64,000 bases of DNA from Apostichopus japonicus (GCF_037975245.1 NC_092575.1:10448001-10512000); one strand, 5' to 3'. Numbered from the stretch's first letter, positions 39,966 through 54,425 are shown. Numbers and translations are program-made. The notes: a model not told the origin generated them from the sequence alone.

Positions 39966-42900
39966 CTGTTAATTGAGAAAGAAAGGAAAGGCAATTAATA
40001 TATCAATTATCAGATTGAACAATATCAAACCATTGCAATGCAGTTATATATATGCAAATATCTCGATCCCATGTTATAGTACGCTAGACACCCTGGGTGA
40101 TCATTCACACTGCGGGTTGCGACCCTCTTTCGGGTCCACAAAAATTTGGGAGAAAGAAAAAAAACATTGCCAATAAGTGCCTGTCTCTTGTAAACACAAA
40201 TGAAATGTTATACACAGTATCTAGCCTATAACAATAAGTACAGTAAACATTAGTGCACTGCACCCCTAATCACCATCAATCTTCAGGGGTCCCTGCCCAC
40301 TTCTTTTCCAAATCTACCATCGGTCATGGTTTCTATCTGGGATTTCCATCCGCTGGAATCTGATTGGTTTCTTTCGTTCTACAGAACCTGCTTTCATCTA
40401 AATAATCACAGTAGAGCCTACAGCATAGATAAAGATCCACACTGTACTCAGTGTACTATACTATGTACTGTATAGTTGGCTTTCACAGCTGTGAGTCTTT
40501 GTATTGAACTTTTCAAAAATTTAATAAAAATCACATTTAATCATGTGCACATCAAGTAAGAATGTTGAAATTGGGAATAGTTTCCAAAAAGAAACGTTAA
40601 ATCATTTCACTCATTCTGTAGGCCATAAAATTTTTTCCTCGTTTGATTGAAACGGTTGATAACACGAGGCTTCAAGGGAGTATAGCCACATTGCTGTATG
40701 ACCCATGTGTTGCTGTACTTAAGACACATAAACAGGGATGCCAAAACCTGTACTAGGATACAGTGGCATGGCTTTATAATGGTGGAACAAAAAAAGAGGT
40801 GAAAATTGATCTACATAGTGAGTCACCGAAGGTGCAGTGAGTTATTAAGGCTTGGTAAAATGACTACATGTGTAAGTTACTAATGGGAGACGTGCCAGAA
40901 GGGGAGCGAAGGAAATGTCCATCTTAAGATCTCTTGCCGGTTGAGATGAGAAGACATTTCTTTCCTCTTCGTATGAAGTGAAACACCGCTTTCAGAGACG
41001 GTCTAGCCTGTCTGTGAAAGCCTATCCCGCGGCACATATGAAAGCAAAGCGCAAGTTGTTAACCTTGATTGTACTGGACCCCATTTATACCAACCGTTAA
41101 ATCGTGGGAGATTTCACCAATGCAAGCCCCCCTGCCGGCTTAAGAATTCCGAGCCCTCTTCTATCTGTGATTAACCGCCACAATTTCATCACCATCTGTC
41201 GCCCACATCTGACGTGTGTAAACTAAAGGTACGCGCATTTAAACAGTCTCTTTTGTCGAGCACTAACACACTTTCATGAATGTAACAAAAGATGATCTCT
41301 ATAAGAACTAGATAAAACGGTACTTTTTGGACGTGAAATGTGTGAGAATTACATTCTTGTTTAAGAACTTGACATAATTCAATCAGGTTACTCAGGTAAA
41401 AAAACAAACAAAAATTGTCACGAATTCAGAGAAATTAGAATCGCGTCTTTTCTCTGTAGTCTGCATGTCCTAACCGATTCGACCTAATTTAGTAAAGGTC
41501 TGTGTATAGGTGTGTCATATTTATATTCACTTATGTAGGCATCAAATGGAACAATGCACAGATAAAACACAAAGGAATGAAAATGACTGCCTCTGTTATG
41601 CCTGTTAAAGGCATTGAAGACTCGCCCCAAACCGCATGCCGCGCTCTGAAAAGTTAACTTTCCGTTGCTTGCAAGTGAAGTTTTCTGCTTGTCGCTACAA
41701 AATGCAGATAGTAATGAAACCTAATAATACCTTGTTATCTTAAGCTGGACCTGAGATGTCCATTGCTGTATCGTTTGTACACTGTGCTGTGGGTATTGAC
41801 CGCAGCTGTATGTACTGACTGTACACTAGTGTCTAATTACCAAGGGTAGCAAGCTGTGTGCGTTTTTTCTGGGACCGATGGTGGTGTCTAACACTTAGAA
41901 CTGTTAATACACTTCATTTGAAACTAGGTCAGATTACCGGCATTAGACGGTTTTTTTTGCGCGAGTCTTCACACCCTTTAAGTCCAATATTCAAAATTTG
42001 GCTGGTAAGTATATTTACAATCAATGATAAACTTACTGACTCTTTGTGGCCATATAGTGCTCGCACTCCAAGCGTGTCTTGAGTGACTTAATTGGTTAAA
42101 TGTGTAACATATATGCACACATATATGTGTAGTAGGTGATAAATACGGAGGATCCTACCCATAAAAACAACAAGGAATGAAAATGACTGGCTCAGTCCAA
42201 GTTATGACAAAGTTCAAATGTCATAATTTGACTGGTTAGGATATATTCACAAGTGACTGCAAACTTACCGGCATTCCCACAGTCGTAAGTTCTATTACAC
42301 TAGTGTGACTTGGTACCCTCTCGTCAACCACTCAACCGACCCCCTTCTTAAGCATACCACCCAAATTTAGTGTCTACAGTAACAGTGTGTCAAGTGTACT
42401 TAACAAATTTTAAGATCTTTAAAGTAGCCACACAAAAAAAAAACAAAGGCTTTGCTCATAAACAGTTTTAATACAAATTTGATCGAAGCTTAATACATGA
42501 ACAAAGTCATATAAAATGACAATCTTCTCAATGGATACAGTCCCTAATTATATATTGTGTAATTGTGCTGCACATTAATGTATGTGATCATAATGTTCTA
42601 ATTTACACACTATTATGGTTTTTATAAATCTTCTCAACATGCTACGAAACACTATCATTGCATCAGTACCGTACGATATCATTCAATTTCCTTAACAATC
42701 TTTCAAACGTAACTGGTATTAAAACATGGACCAATTGGTGGACAGTATTATCACTCTCAGCACAGTAACATTTAAATTAAAACAATTATCCAGAGCAGAA
42801 ATCGATGAAAACATCTAGGGTAGTATTAAAGGATAACAATACAACATGATAATATACATGTCACAGTGGTATTAAGAAATGAAAATATTTCCTTTGTCTT

Positions 42901-44639
42901 GTGTCCTGCTTTGTATGTTCAAGTTGCTCATATTTTCATGTTGAAATTAAGAACCTTATCTTTCTCTGGAAATCATAAACAATCAATGTCATCATCAATA
43001 ATCAATGTCCTTAATATGATACATGTTCAATCTTCCAAACTACAGTATGTATACAGTACAATAATATTCCATGTCAGCAAACAGCGTCAACGTCAACTTC
43101 CCACACTAACTGAATATCTCGTGAAATTGTGTAGCAAGTCTACAGAGAGATGAAGGACTTTACACATGTACTATTAAAGTACGTAGATCCACCATTATTC
43201 CAGATAATAATAATAATAATAATTACTTTGATATCAGAAAAGAAGGCACCATCTGGGTGTTAATACAATCGTAGTTTAATTTTACAACACAAACTCCAGC
43301 TTTAATTAACCGTAAACGTTCAGCAAGCTCCGATTAACCACACAGTTCACCTTCCCACTCGACCCTATGAACCCAAAACCACCCTTGTTGAAGCCGAGGA
43401 CGGAGGGACGACAACGCATAATGTATATATATCTAAAGCCTTTATCTCAGTCAGAATGATTCACACTTTGGGATTCATCTCGAGCATCTTTTGGGGCATA
43501 TTTCCCCCCCCCCCCCTCCATCTTTCTTTTCTCATTTTGAGATTTTCACCATCATTCATCTGTGGTGATCGAAGGCTGATGAACAAATTCACGTTGAGGC
43601 CACTGGCCAAATTCCTTTTGCACATTATGTACGGTCATGATTTCGGCATTGTCCGTAGCCGTGTAGCGCAGAGCTATTCACATATAGGTGAGAGAAAGAA
43701 GTCTTCACACCTTGATGTTCAATAAAGTGATATATACAACGAATGAGGGGGTCTCGTGTGTTCCGTGAATTGCACTGCCTTCATTGAGATTAATGAAAGA
43801 AATATAAAAAATATATTATAAGAAAGAAATCTATTTCCTGGGTCGGACTGGTTGATGCAACCACCTTTACACCTCCGCTTCTGGATCTAGAGGCTTGAAC
43901 AGCTAAAAGATAAAAGGATCTCTATAATCAACTTTCTGAAAGATATCTCTAGTGTATACTTTCTAGTAGATATTTGAGTCATTTGCTCAGCAAAAAGTTT
44001 GTTCCAAAACTACAAAATAGGGTTGCGATGAATCACACATACTCATACAAACGAAGGTTAATGAGGAACAAATTTTGATTAATTTGTTTTAATCTGCAAA
44101 AACTAGTTAACCTAACTGTGTAAACATCCACACTGAAGTAAAACGACACAAATGTACATGATGTCAGAATAATTCAACTCGGGTATCATTTTACAAAGTC
44201 TTTCAAATCTCAGCTGAGCACAATTTGTATTATATATGCATGGTGAGCATTTTTCACTTTCATTCAGCTGAAATGACATGCTGACGAAATATGATCATGC
44301 TCTCTGATAAACTACATTGATATATATATGTAAAACTGACACATTAAAACAGTGTTTAATATGTTGTCACATATTACTGTATAGTGAAGCATAAGACTAA
44401 AGACAACGCCTTGAAAGGATACTTAGTGCATGGTTCAGTATACAGAGAATTACATACTGTACGTTAGCAATGTCACTGTGGATACCGAAGGACTTCTATA
44501 TGAACACAAGGAGAGAAAATTCCAATTTCCAACAGATATTAAAGATCGAAGCACATTTAGAAAAATTTGTAGATAAGTTGGGTGGTACTGTACGTAGCAT
44601 GACACAAGGTCAAAGACTGTAAGCAAACAGTTGCTAAGG
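39966..44639. other. upstream intronic or flanking DNA without a recognised exon
   Basis: Candidate donors on the minus strand were inspected (for example near 42263, giving about 21 open codons) but none encodes the expected N-terminal PA strands. Diverged local repeats are present: GGAATGAAAATGACTG near 41575 and 42176, and an AATTTG-x-CTGGT block near 41995 and 42226. A (TAA)n run lies at 43205-43222. Confidence 0.45.
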
Positions 44640-44735
44640 GTGTAGTATGGTATTATTGAAAAGGCTACAAGGTCACTGTAGACATGATAGAGTGCAAATG
44701 CTAATGCTATGAGGAGACAGGTAAGTGAAGAGGTC
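44640..44735 (+). mobile_element. DIRS relic H: diverged right terminal repeat
   Basis: The order GTGTAGTATGGTATTATTGA, AAAAGGCTACAAGGTCA, GTAGACATGATAGAGTG, GCTAATGCTATGAGGAGACA and GGTAAGTGAAGAG parallels the outer right repeat. Poorly conserved except for GAGACAGGTAAG. Confidence 0.55.
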
Positions 44736-45994
44736 AAAAAGAGACAGGTTATTGCTTAATATGAGTAATGTAGAAAAATACTAACTGTGTTATTTTGACA
44801 CTGGGAGTTAAAACCAAAACTGTATGCGACTGAGTATGTACACAACCTACAAGGACTCATCATTTCTAACTTTGACAAACAAAATTCGATTGAAGATGAG
44901 CAGCTCACATGGCTCATGGTTCCTAGCCCTCCCTCCCTCCCCCCCCCCTACTGTACCTTCCAAAGAAAACAATGGAATAAAAATATCCAATAACTAATGG
45001 ATATAACAAATCTAATTTAACAATTTTATCTGTGTATATTATTTTTTGTTTTCTCTGCCTCTGTCAGACAGCATTTAATATCATTTTCAACTCTCCATGA
45101 ACACACATGATTTTCTCGAGTGATGTCTTTGCCCTCCCCCGCACATAGCAAACACTAGGTATAACTGGTACTGTCACCACTAATTTTTTTATTGTTGCCG
45201 GCCGAGACAGTTTGCTTATTTGCTTTTCTCCTGATCCCTCTGCAATTCTTTCCAGCCATTAATCCAGCTCGGAGCTGTACCAAGGTTAAAAACTCGAAAC
45301 AAAAATCAATAGTCACTTAAGTCAAGTGGATGCATGACAGCCAATGACACTTGAGCATTATTAATGAGGATTAATAACAATTAGTCGGGCAATTATATCC
45401 TGTCTTTAACAGTCTTATTGATGACAAAACTGTCCGGCTATTTTGGATCCTAACAGAGAATACATTTTCCTAAGTATAGTATTTTGACAAGTCGACCATG
45501 ACCCTGTGTGTGTGTTTCTTAGTACTTCTACTATAACAAGGCCAAAGTTTTCAATAGCATTACCTTGTGGAAATTAGATGTAAGATTTGTTCAAAACGTA
45601 TATAATTACAAATTCTGCTCAGCACAGCTAATTAAGCCTTGCTCACAAATATGTTAGGAATAGAGAAAACTGTCATCAAGAGAGAAAGGTTGCAAATTTC
45701 TAAACCTTTTTCTGACGGTTTATATCTTCTGTGACAACTTTTTCTTCTCATTGAGATGTACACATGAACAGCTGTCTGCTTTGAATAACTATTTTCTGTT
45801 TTAAAATAGGCTAGACAGTCAAATAATGGTCGCTCACGTCTCAAGCCTTCAACGATCGTTTCAATTCCTCTCAGAAATGAAAATTCTCTGACTATCTGAG
45901 TTGTCAAAGATTTGAAAATTTAAATTATATCATTCTTCCTTCCCCCTCCCCCCCCTCATCATTCCCATCATTGTGACAACTGTATTTAACTGTT
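44736..45994. other. non-coding
   Basis: AT-rich sequence with C-runs near 44940 and 45945. I see no gene. Confidence 0.45.
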
Positions 45995-46257
45995 CCTAAA
46001 CCACGCTTGAAGACCTATGGTTACAGAAGCTTCGAATACTCTGGGTCTTATCTCTGGAATAAGTTACCAGATCACATTCGAACATGCTATATATAAACTA
46101 ACTTTCTACTTTCAAAAGTCTACTTAAGACCCATTTTTTCACTTGTTCTTTTGTAAATTAATTTACTTTCTTTGTAAAGCGCCTTGTGCAGTGACTTTTG
46201 TTTACTGATTTGGCGCTATATAAGTCTCATTTATTATTATTATTATTATTATTATTG
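45995..46257 (+). mobile_element. LINE 3' end (non-LTR retrotransposon fragment)
   Basis: The frame from 46001 reads RLKTYGYRSFEYSGSYLWN then KLPDHIR, the conserved C-terminal piece of many L2/CR1/Jockey-like and related LINE reverse transcriptases (pattern YG-R-F-x-x-x-x-LWN-LP-x-x-IR). After a frameshift come a Phe/Leu-rich tail, the 3' end TTTGGCGCTATATAAG and an (ATT)n tail, typical of these LINEs. A 5'-truncated copy; the clade is not determinable from so little. Confidence 0.7.
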
Positions 46258-46994
46258 TAAGCTAGGTAGATTAAGTGCATAAGTACAATAGAGGCAGGTT
46301 AGAGAGGAACTGTGAAGTAAATCATATATCTTACAGAGAAGAAACTGTAATCAAACTACTCATCTGCTACAAAGAGCCTGTGTATACAGTAGGTTAATGT
46401 AAAGAGGGCCTGATGTTCCCACCCTTCAAATCTATCCGTCAAACTAAGGCAAGAAAATATCATTTCTGGGGAACTATACTGTTCTTAGGACCTTGATTAC
46501 TCCTGAAACAGTATCATTGACGACTGACTTTGTAGCGTGGATCTTATTACTACTCACACTTGTCCATGTATGCAAGCAGCTCTACTACACTCGACTCTAG
46601 TTCCCTATGTCCCGCACGCATGGTGTTGGTTCTACTGTACAAGGTTCACTGAGACAGCAATCACTTTACTACCTCATTTCCAACCAAAATAAACATATCC
46701 AAAACTGAGGAGGAATATTGCTTCTTTATATCCGAAAACGTTTATTTTATGCTGATATAGACCTCCTCCTCAGTTCAGAGGAATAGGTAAGTGGGTCACT
46801 GAAAAAAAAGGGCACATGTGTAATATGTTGGAATAAAAGCCATAACTTACAACTGTTTACAGACAAAGACACCCCCTAATGAAAGATGGCATGCTTTTTT
46901 CCCCCTTGTTTTTTTCTTATGATATTTCATCTTTTGAACAGAGAAAACAAACCTCTGTTCGAACCAGGGAATTACTACTCTGTATGAGTAACAT

Positions 46995-47115
46995 TTCTCT
47001 GGTTAGATGGGGTACTGTATCTACTTCGAGACGGATCTAGGCAACAATGAATATAATTCTCTGGTTAGACAGGGTATCTACTTCGGGACGGCTAGAGGCA
47101 ACAATGAATACAATT
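46995..47115 (+). repeat. 62-bp tandem duplication
   Basis: TTCTCTGGTTAGA-GGGTA-CTACTTCG-GACGG-CTAG-GGCAACAATGAATA occurs at 46995 and 47057 with a few changes. Confidence 0.8.
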
Positions 47116-49611
47116 GACAGGAAAGTACAAACTTTCAGAACTGCCAAAAGACCAAGGGAAAAAATTGCAGCCACTCAGAGCGCTTAAAATTAACAGCAAG
47201 TTGAAAGCCAATTGAATTGATTTAGTTGGGCTTGAGAAACTTAATAGACAGGTCTCAAACACCTTTTTGGGTTGATTTGGACAGATTTGTGACACCGATC
47301 AAAACCAAATGTCATTACAATGCAGAAAACTTCCATGAATCCAAATTTGTAGGAACAACTGAAGTAGTAAACTACGTCCCCTTTAATATTCATTTAGTAA
47401 CGACCAAGCAATCTGGGAAACGGTCATTCGTTCGATCAACTCATCGTTTACAGTATACGAGTGATACTCCGCATATTTCGCAAAAGTGATAGAAATTGGC
47501 AAACTTTGTTCGCCCACACACTTTCTATGCTAAGCCGATGCTGTGGAGATTCTGCGATGACTTCTGATTTTACTTCTCACTGTGTCCATCCTTTCGACAG
47601 TACTAATAAAACTTGATCAAAATTCTTATGTACACTTCCTACAACCAGATATGACTTTAAGACTTCATGTTATGGAGGATGTTTGTCTTACTATTTAAAC
47701 TGCAGTCGATATTTAACAACAGTTTTATGAGGCAAACAGTTCCCCGATCTGTTTGTTTAAGGGTTCTCGTCTTCTGCGATTCATGTGTCAGGCAAATGTT
47801 CTAGGAAGTCAAAGAAACAGTTCTGAGCAGAATAAGTGCTTACATTTGCGAGGCCAAGGTTGTCACAGGAGATACTCATAAAAGCATCACTTTTGCGAGC
47901 AGATTCTTCCGTGGATGGATTAAGGAGAAATGACGAGGGCCTGATGCGAGGTGATTTCTAAAACCTTTCTGAACAGGTTTCATAGAACCATTTAAGCAAA
48001 TCTTAAATGTTACATCAATCAAACACCTTCAAACTCACTGCCTGGATCAGAAAATTTATTACCACAGCGCAAATTTCAAGCTATTAGAAAATGGTGAAGG
48101 AATAAAAGAACATTCCAAACCCAAAGTCTGAAGCTTGAAATACAGAATAACACTAACGTACATAAAACTTTGAATGGAATAACGAGAACATGATTACACA
48201 TTCCATTTAAAACGTATTACAAACTGAAACACACTGCATTGCAAGCGTGCAAGCTGAAAAATGTCCTTTATAGAACCGAGCTGTTAATCTAGTTTTGGCC
48301 ATCTTTAAAGAAAGGACTTAGTAGTGAAAAACAAGATTATTATCTACCAAAGTTGCTGGTCGCTGGAAACGCACAATTTTTCGCCGGAGCAGAACTATCC
48401 AGGGCACAGTTTAAATCTACATTCAGACCATAATCTTTTTGGTTTCTAGCATATATATATCTTACCGGGGAACACTATACTCTACGTACAGCGCTACACT
48501 CTTTAACGCCAGCGATATAATCAACACCTCAACAGTCTCTGGAGGCTTTGACTCACGTCTTGTTCACCATTACTCATCCCGTAAGATGTGTAAATTTAAA
48601 GCGAGGCATGAAAATCGAAGATCATAAGGATCCCCTCCAAATGTTCCCTGACTGATGTTTCCCTGTGTAAGTTAACATTTATGGTTATTTTGATTGGAGT
48701 TTCATTACATTGCTACGAGTTATCGACAATGATCGGATTACTTTCTTCCCATCGGGCTAGAATCAGAGAGCCTTAATTGAACAGACTATATAGGTACATG
48801 AACGTTCATTCAATTCCTTTGGAATTAAATTTTTCTATTTTTTTTTACATTAAATGACTCACCAGAGAGAATAAGGACAACATGCAAATGTCATGTTGTT
48901 GGATGTACTGTTATTTTAAAAGCATGTGATATATGTGGGGAAGAGGGTGTTGAAAAATTGCAAATTGCAAGTAGGTAGAGATAGGAGGGAAAAGGATGAG
49001 GGAGGTAAGAGGAATTTAGGGAGGAAGGAGAAAAGAGATTTAGGGGGAAGGGAGTTGGGAGAAGGGGAGGGAGGGAGAATTTCCTACGTCACTTCAAGTC
49101 TTTCAATGAAAATGAAAAGTAGAATGATTTTTAAAATGTGAGCATTACAGTATTAAGTTGGAAAGATATTTTAATGGAAAAACGGAATCATAGGTAGGAC
49201 TTCATAATATGGTTTGTTTTGATCATACGCCTCCACAAAGAGTTGGAATCTATGCCTCAGCTCAGCCAGCTAAAAGCCATGAAAGTAGTACTTGCTTATG
49301 AAGTTTATAGGAACCAAACCATCATCAAACTTGAAACCCCAAACTTTTACTGGTTTGCGAATCTATGGAAGATGATACTTAACTCTCTCCAGTCTATCGT
49401 TATCCAATTTTCCTTATCTACCTAAATTACTCACTTTTAACGTTTAACCACTGCCTTATCTGCCTAACCTACTGAATACTTGGTAACATTTTACAACTTC
49501 CCAAATGTATTTTGTGCCTTTAGTTATATCCTTTAACTTATTGTATAGACAGATGTATTAAGAGACGCCCTTGTTGATATCACCAATCCTAAATTAGCTC
49601 AATATAGGTAT
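47116..49611. other. non-coding; one weak exon candidate
   Basis: No gene recognised. An open 38-codon, phase-0 segment on the minus strand at 47844-47957 has splice-like edges but no resemblance to the expected protein. Purine-rich DNA lies near 48970-49080. Confidence 0.4.
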
Positions 49612-49642
49612 TTATATATCTATATATATAAATATATAGATA

Positions 49643-49681
<39 letters not shown>

Positions 49682-49721
49682 ATATATATAGATCTATATA
49701 GATCTATCTATATATATATAT

Positions 49722-49786
<65 letters not shown>

Positions 49787-49818
49787 TATATATATATATA
49801 TATCTATATATATTTACA
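49612..49818 (+). repeat. (TA)n tract with TATAGATATCTATA interruptions
   Basis: About 200 bp of alternating TA with GATC/GATA/CTA interruptions, self-complementary throughout. Likely variable in length and prone to extrusion of hairpins. Confidence 0.95.
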
Positions 49819-50600
49819 TACACACACAAAAGGACCTCATTTATATCTCAACCCATTTACTTCGCCAAAGATTCCAACAGATACTAATAGTCCACACAAC
49901 AATGCTATCTTCATCATATCATCATTGGTTGATAATATTATCCTCCAACTTATCAAAATATTTGGCCTCCTATCTCCCCTCTTTATTCAGGTATGCATGC
50001 AAAAGAACCTGCAGAGTGGCTGCACCCTGGGGTAACCAATTATAGGAAATATATTGGTGTGCTGGTCACATTTCAACCCTGGCTCTGACCCCATCAAATG
50101 GGGTCACCTGGGAGTGCTAGAGAAATAGACATAAAAGCAAAGCAGTACATTTTTTTTTTTTATGTGCTTTTTTGTGAGCCGTTTGACAGCAGGAAGTTCT
50201 GCTGTATTCTAACTATATTCTATTTTCCTCTCTTCCAGATGTTACTTCTATTACTAATTCTTAAATATATTCTTCTTTTTTCTTTACGTCTTGATAGATG
50301 TCAGTAGCAGATTTTGGGAGTGATGATTCAAACTTGTCCTATATTCAGCTCATCACATTCGCATCTTAATTTCAGTGTCAAGTTAACAGGTTTAACAGCA
50401 GTTTCAGTCATGTCTAGATACATTTGTATGGGAGGCCGGGGAGAACATACATGTAAAACAGGTTTCCACTATATACTGTAGATTTATAAAATAAATTTGT
50501 AATAAATTTGAGTAGAGACGTAATAGTTAGTTGTTCTCATTAAATTGTATGATTTGTGAGGGTTGACTTATTAAATGGAAAAAAAAAAATGTAGAGAATG
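49819..50600. other. non-coding
   Basis: AT-rich DNA without recognised features. Confidence 0.45.
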
Positions 50601-50893
50601 GTTTGACATAAGGTTAAAGCCTCAATTCTGAGTTCTGACAACACAGTAGTCCTCCAATCTCACCCCCCCCCCCCCATAACCTTCGGTTTCATAACTAATG
50701 AGAATGGGACAAAAATTTGCATGGAAAGCCAGGCATAAAACGCTTCATATGTAGCAAGTATGCATATTAATTATGAAAAGAGCCTTAATTATGAGTTATG
50801 AATAAACAGTAGTCAACCAATCTCACACATCCATAACCTATGGTAATACCTTATGAAACTGGGACATAAATTGCATGGAAAGCCAGGCACGAC
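50601..50893 (+). repeat. imperfect tandem duplication, period about 163 bp
   Basis: Both copies contain ACAGTAGTC-CCAATCTCAC, a C-rich or ACATC spacer, CATAACCT-GGT, GGGACA-AAATT and TGCATGGAAAGCCAGGCA. Copies at about 50620-50735 and 50780-50893. Confidence 0.75.
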
Positions 50894-51375
50894 AAAATTC
50901 AGTTTCCATGTTCTTTTATCATCGCAGTGCTTGAAAAAAGTGAGCAAATCAAATCGATTCAGGACACACTAAAGTCCCAGCGGTGATTTTTACCTTTCTT
51001 TTAAACCGATGAAACCAAAGTGTTCTAATTAAGATTGGTCATTTTGTAAGAATCAGGAAGTGGGTAGTGACCACAACTGGGTCAGTGGAAGCATAGAAGT
51101 GAATGTTTATCAACCTTCTTTACTGTAGGCTGGTTGTTAGACAGGTGGGGATGTGAGTGTTTGGAAAAGATACCTTCAGGTAGTACAGTAGATGAAAGAA
51201 GTAAATATTAAATCCAGGGCTGTCCATGTTTTTCTACCAGGACTGTAAATATGATAAAAACCCTCACAGTATTGTCAGTGAAAGTTTCAACCAATATTGC
51301 ATAACATTATTTAAAGAAATCGAGGAAAGAGGAGTGCTATGAAAAATGTAGAAAGAAATACGACACTTTGAAAAT

Positions 51376-51640
51376 GTCCAGCAATTTCAGAATTTTAACA
51401 ATTCTATGCTCTCTCAAAGAAGCAACTGTGGATTTTTATTATACAATATCAACACCAGGCATTCTGCTTTATAAATACCTTTGCTCATTTACCTATGTAT
51501 TTTAAGAGTGTCCAAAATTTCAGAATTTTAACAATTCTGTGCTCTCTCAAAGAAGCAACTGTGGACTTTTTATTATACAATATCAACACCAGGCATTCTA
51601 CTTTATAAATTCCTTTGCTCATTTACCTATATGTATATTA
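51376..51640 (+). repeat. tandem duplication, period about 132 bp
   Basis: TTCAGAATTTTAACAATTCT and the following GTGCTCTCTCAAAGAAGCAA (first copy ATGC...) through CTTTGCTCATTTACCTAT occur twice with very few differences, so the duplication is recent. Confidence 0.9.
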
Positions 51641-54425
51641 AGAACAGCTTGGGCATCTATTGTAACACTATGCTTTGTAACACAATGTCAGTAAAATGTA
51701 CAGTAGCTACTGTACTTGAAAATATATATCTCTGACCTCAAACTTACCTTTTGAAACAATCAAAAGACCTTCTTGTTTGGAGAACAAAACAATGAAGCCC
51801 AACAAGATCAAAAGAAACAAAGAACAAGTTTTTTTGACTAAATGGAATCTTTGCGTGACAGACACTTGAGGAAACGGGAGACGAGGACGTTAGTTCCTTT
51901 GAGAGACAAGTGGTTCAAGTTATCATCACTGCCCACAACTGGTAACCTAGATTCCAGGCCCACAAAAACCAGGATGACAACAACGAGGCCTCTGGCAATG
52001 ATACCCAATAATGAGTCGATTAAACCAGCCCTGTTGTTTACCTCCCTTGTAATGGCTTTCAAACATTTCAGGATTTTTTTAATATTTAAAAAAAAAAAAA
52101 AAAAGTACTAAGGGGTCCTACATGGAGATATGCTGGGTTTGAACTTGTAATTGTGGTGAAAATAACCCCACATTTGAAGGACACAAATCCCAGGAGTGCA
52201 AACCTCATACACATGTATGTCTGCTAACCGACATCATCGAGCGCATTGAGCAAAAGTTGAACAAACACTAGTTTCTGACATTGCTGTTGATCGATCGATC
52301 TGGTGGCGGTGTAGTAGTACCTTATGTGAACTCCTATGTTACAGGTTCATGTAAATACACGCTCTCTGGCATATATACTGCAGTATTTAAGCAGGTTATA
52401 TGGCAGCATTTTTAACATTATACAGTTAGACTTGAGGTACCAGCTGTCCTCTACCTTTTACTGACAATAGAAAACAAAGAAATAAGTGCAAAATAAGTAA
52501 GAATAGAAATAAATGAAAAATGAAAGTAGAAAGAATTGAAAAAGAAAAGGTTATGAAACAAGACCTGCAAATCAGTGTGCGACCCTACATGCTCTCAGCC
52601 CAGATTAAAATCTACTTGTCCGTCTCATCCAGATCAAAATCATATTCACACAAATGGTTTGATTTGGAGAGTATGTAAGTCCTGTATCTGTGTTAATTTT
52701 GCAAGTTCTATGTGTGATCTGGAACTAGTGTGCAGGCCCAATGATACTCTCATCAAATACATTGCATTTGGTATGCTAACAGCTAGAATTAATAAGCAAA
52801 ACAAACAAAACAATTTCCATATTACATCAGATCTCATCTGGTATGGATGGCTAACCAGAGTGGCTAATACCGTCGTCATCGACGTTAACATAGTTTACTT
52901 CCACAGTTCATGAGATAGAGAACTAAGATTATCACATTATGACCTCTACTTGGCGACTTCAAATGTCCTTATATCAGGTCTTCAATTGCCACAAGTTAAG
53001 GTTTCTTAACACCCATTATTCAGGAGACCCACAGGTCACGTAGTCTGGTAAAATGTTGGATTTAGTTTTGAAATATTCCCTCTTTTATCTTGTGTCCTAT
53101 ACACACCCACACACCTGCCAACTATCACTGCATCTATAGGTTATTTTGCCAGCCTAAGGCAAGTAACCAAAAAAACAAAAGGTATTGAAATTTTTGAAAC
53201 CTATAAAACAATAATCAAGGTAATAACTACAGTCTACAAATAACCTTTTATTAATATTGCATCAGGTAAGTACAGCAAAATAGACAACAAAAGCTATTGA
53301 AACTAACTATCGATGTGATGCTCCACTGCACCATTTTAAAATAACTTAAAGTGGTTGGTTGTGCGCTAACCATCACAAAACTGTATGCTTCAACAGAAGC
53401 TCATTTCTGTGAGAGCTTGTTTTTTTATAATGATTAAACATTCTTGTGATTTACCATCGTGTTGCTTTTACAAAACTTTTAGAAATCCTAGCCGACATCT
53501 GCCACACATCCATAATAGGATAATCCTTATTGTCACGCATACTTTATACTCTGTAAGAATCAGGTCGGCAGCTAAACATTAACATTTGGGGCTACTGTGC
53601 AATTTATATTTGAAGAGCCATAAACTTAGACGATTTTCAGGGGTTCAAAGTTATCTTGTCATTTCGGTGCATTTGTTGTAAATACTTTAGATATGCCCCC
53701 CCCCCCAAAAAAAAAAATAATAATAATAGAGTTATGATAAAATATTGGTTGCAGTTGTCGTGATTACAGAATATTTCTCTTATTTCTGTACAAACAATTT
53801 TACAATATCCCCACTACACGATTAACTGATGTATTATTGATATTCTTTGTCAAAACAATGGAAGATTCAATTATACATTGGAGACTGAAAACATGAGGAT
53901 TTAAAAGGAAACATCAATTCTTCTTGTTTTAATATCAATTCTTCTTGTTTTAATATTCATGGAAACGCACAAGAGTAATACAAAACTCCTAAACATGATA
54001 CATGTTGCACCGATCTTTGACGAATAACATTTCCTTTTCTGGTAAAACTCACAAATAATTCATATAATCATGTGCAAATAAGTTCAACAACCTTGAGTGC
54101 TTGAGTCATCCAAAAATCATCAGTTTTTCTCGGCATCTTCGACATTGAATGTTTCCTAAGAAATACGCACTCCCTAATGAAAAACTGAATACACGTCAAG
54201 CAATGATAGTTGAACAAGCAGTGACTAACTACTAACTTATACCACAGTATGCATGAGAGAGTTAAAAATCATATTCCTTGCCAAGGAGGCTGCATGGGCA
54301 GAGCACTGTTAATGAAACTCCTGACAAATATGCAAGCCAAAGAGAAATGAAGCTTTTCGCAGACTACTAATCTACTGCAAGAAAGCCCGGTTAGGTAAAA
54401 ATGCAAAAGTTAGAGGGCCTGATAA
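51641..54425. other. non-coding
   Basis: At 51842-52080 a slightly GC-richer segment with open frames on both strands ends in an A-run (52088-52104) and may be a retroposed fragment, but its source is not recognised. A 21-bp duplication lies near 53916-53955. Otherwise nothing seen. Confidence 0.4.

Noticed and set aside
40800-40920. Possible DIRS terminal relic
   Set aside because: The order of GGTGCAGTGAGTTATTAAGG, TGGGAGAC and GGGGAGCGAAG is suggestive, but too few positions match.
42264-42335. Minus-strand exon ending at a gtaagt donor near 42263
   Set aside because: Open for only about 21 codons, no good acceptor, no similarity to the expected PA N-terminus, and the donor lies in a locally repeated sequence.
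46258-46320. Possible DIRS outer end after the LINE tail
   Set aside because: GAGGCAGGTTAGAGAGGAACTG and AAGTAAATC resemble the right end but the inner repeat is missing.
51040-51200. Possible DIRS terminal relic (TTAGACAGGTGGGGATG)
   Set aside because: Only the AGACAGGT word and a loose context match.
51838-52111. Overlapping 74- and 89-codon frames followed by an A-run
   Set aside because: May be a retroposed fragment, but no protein family is recognised and no target duplication is visible.
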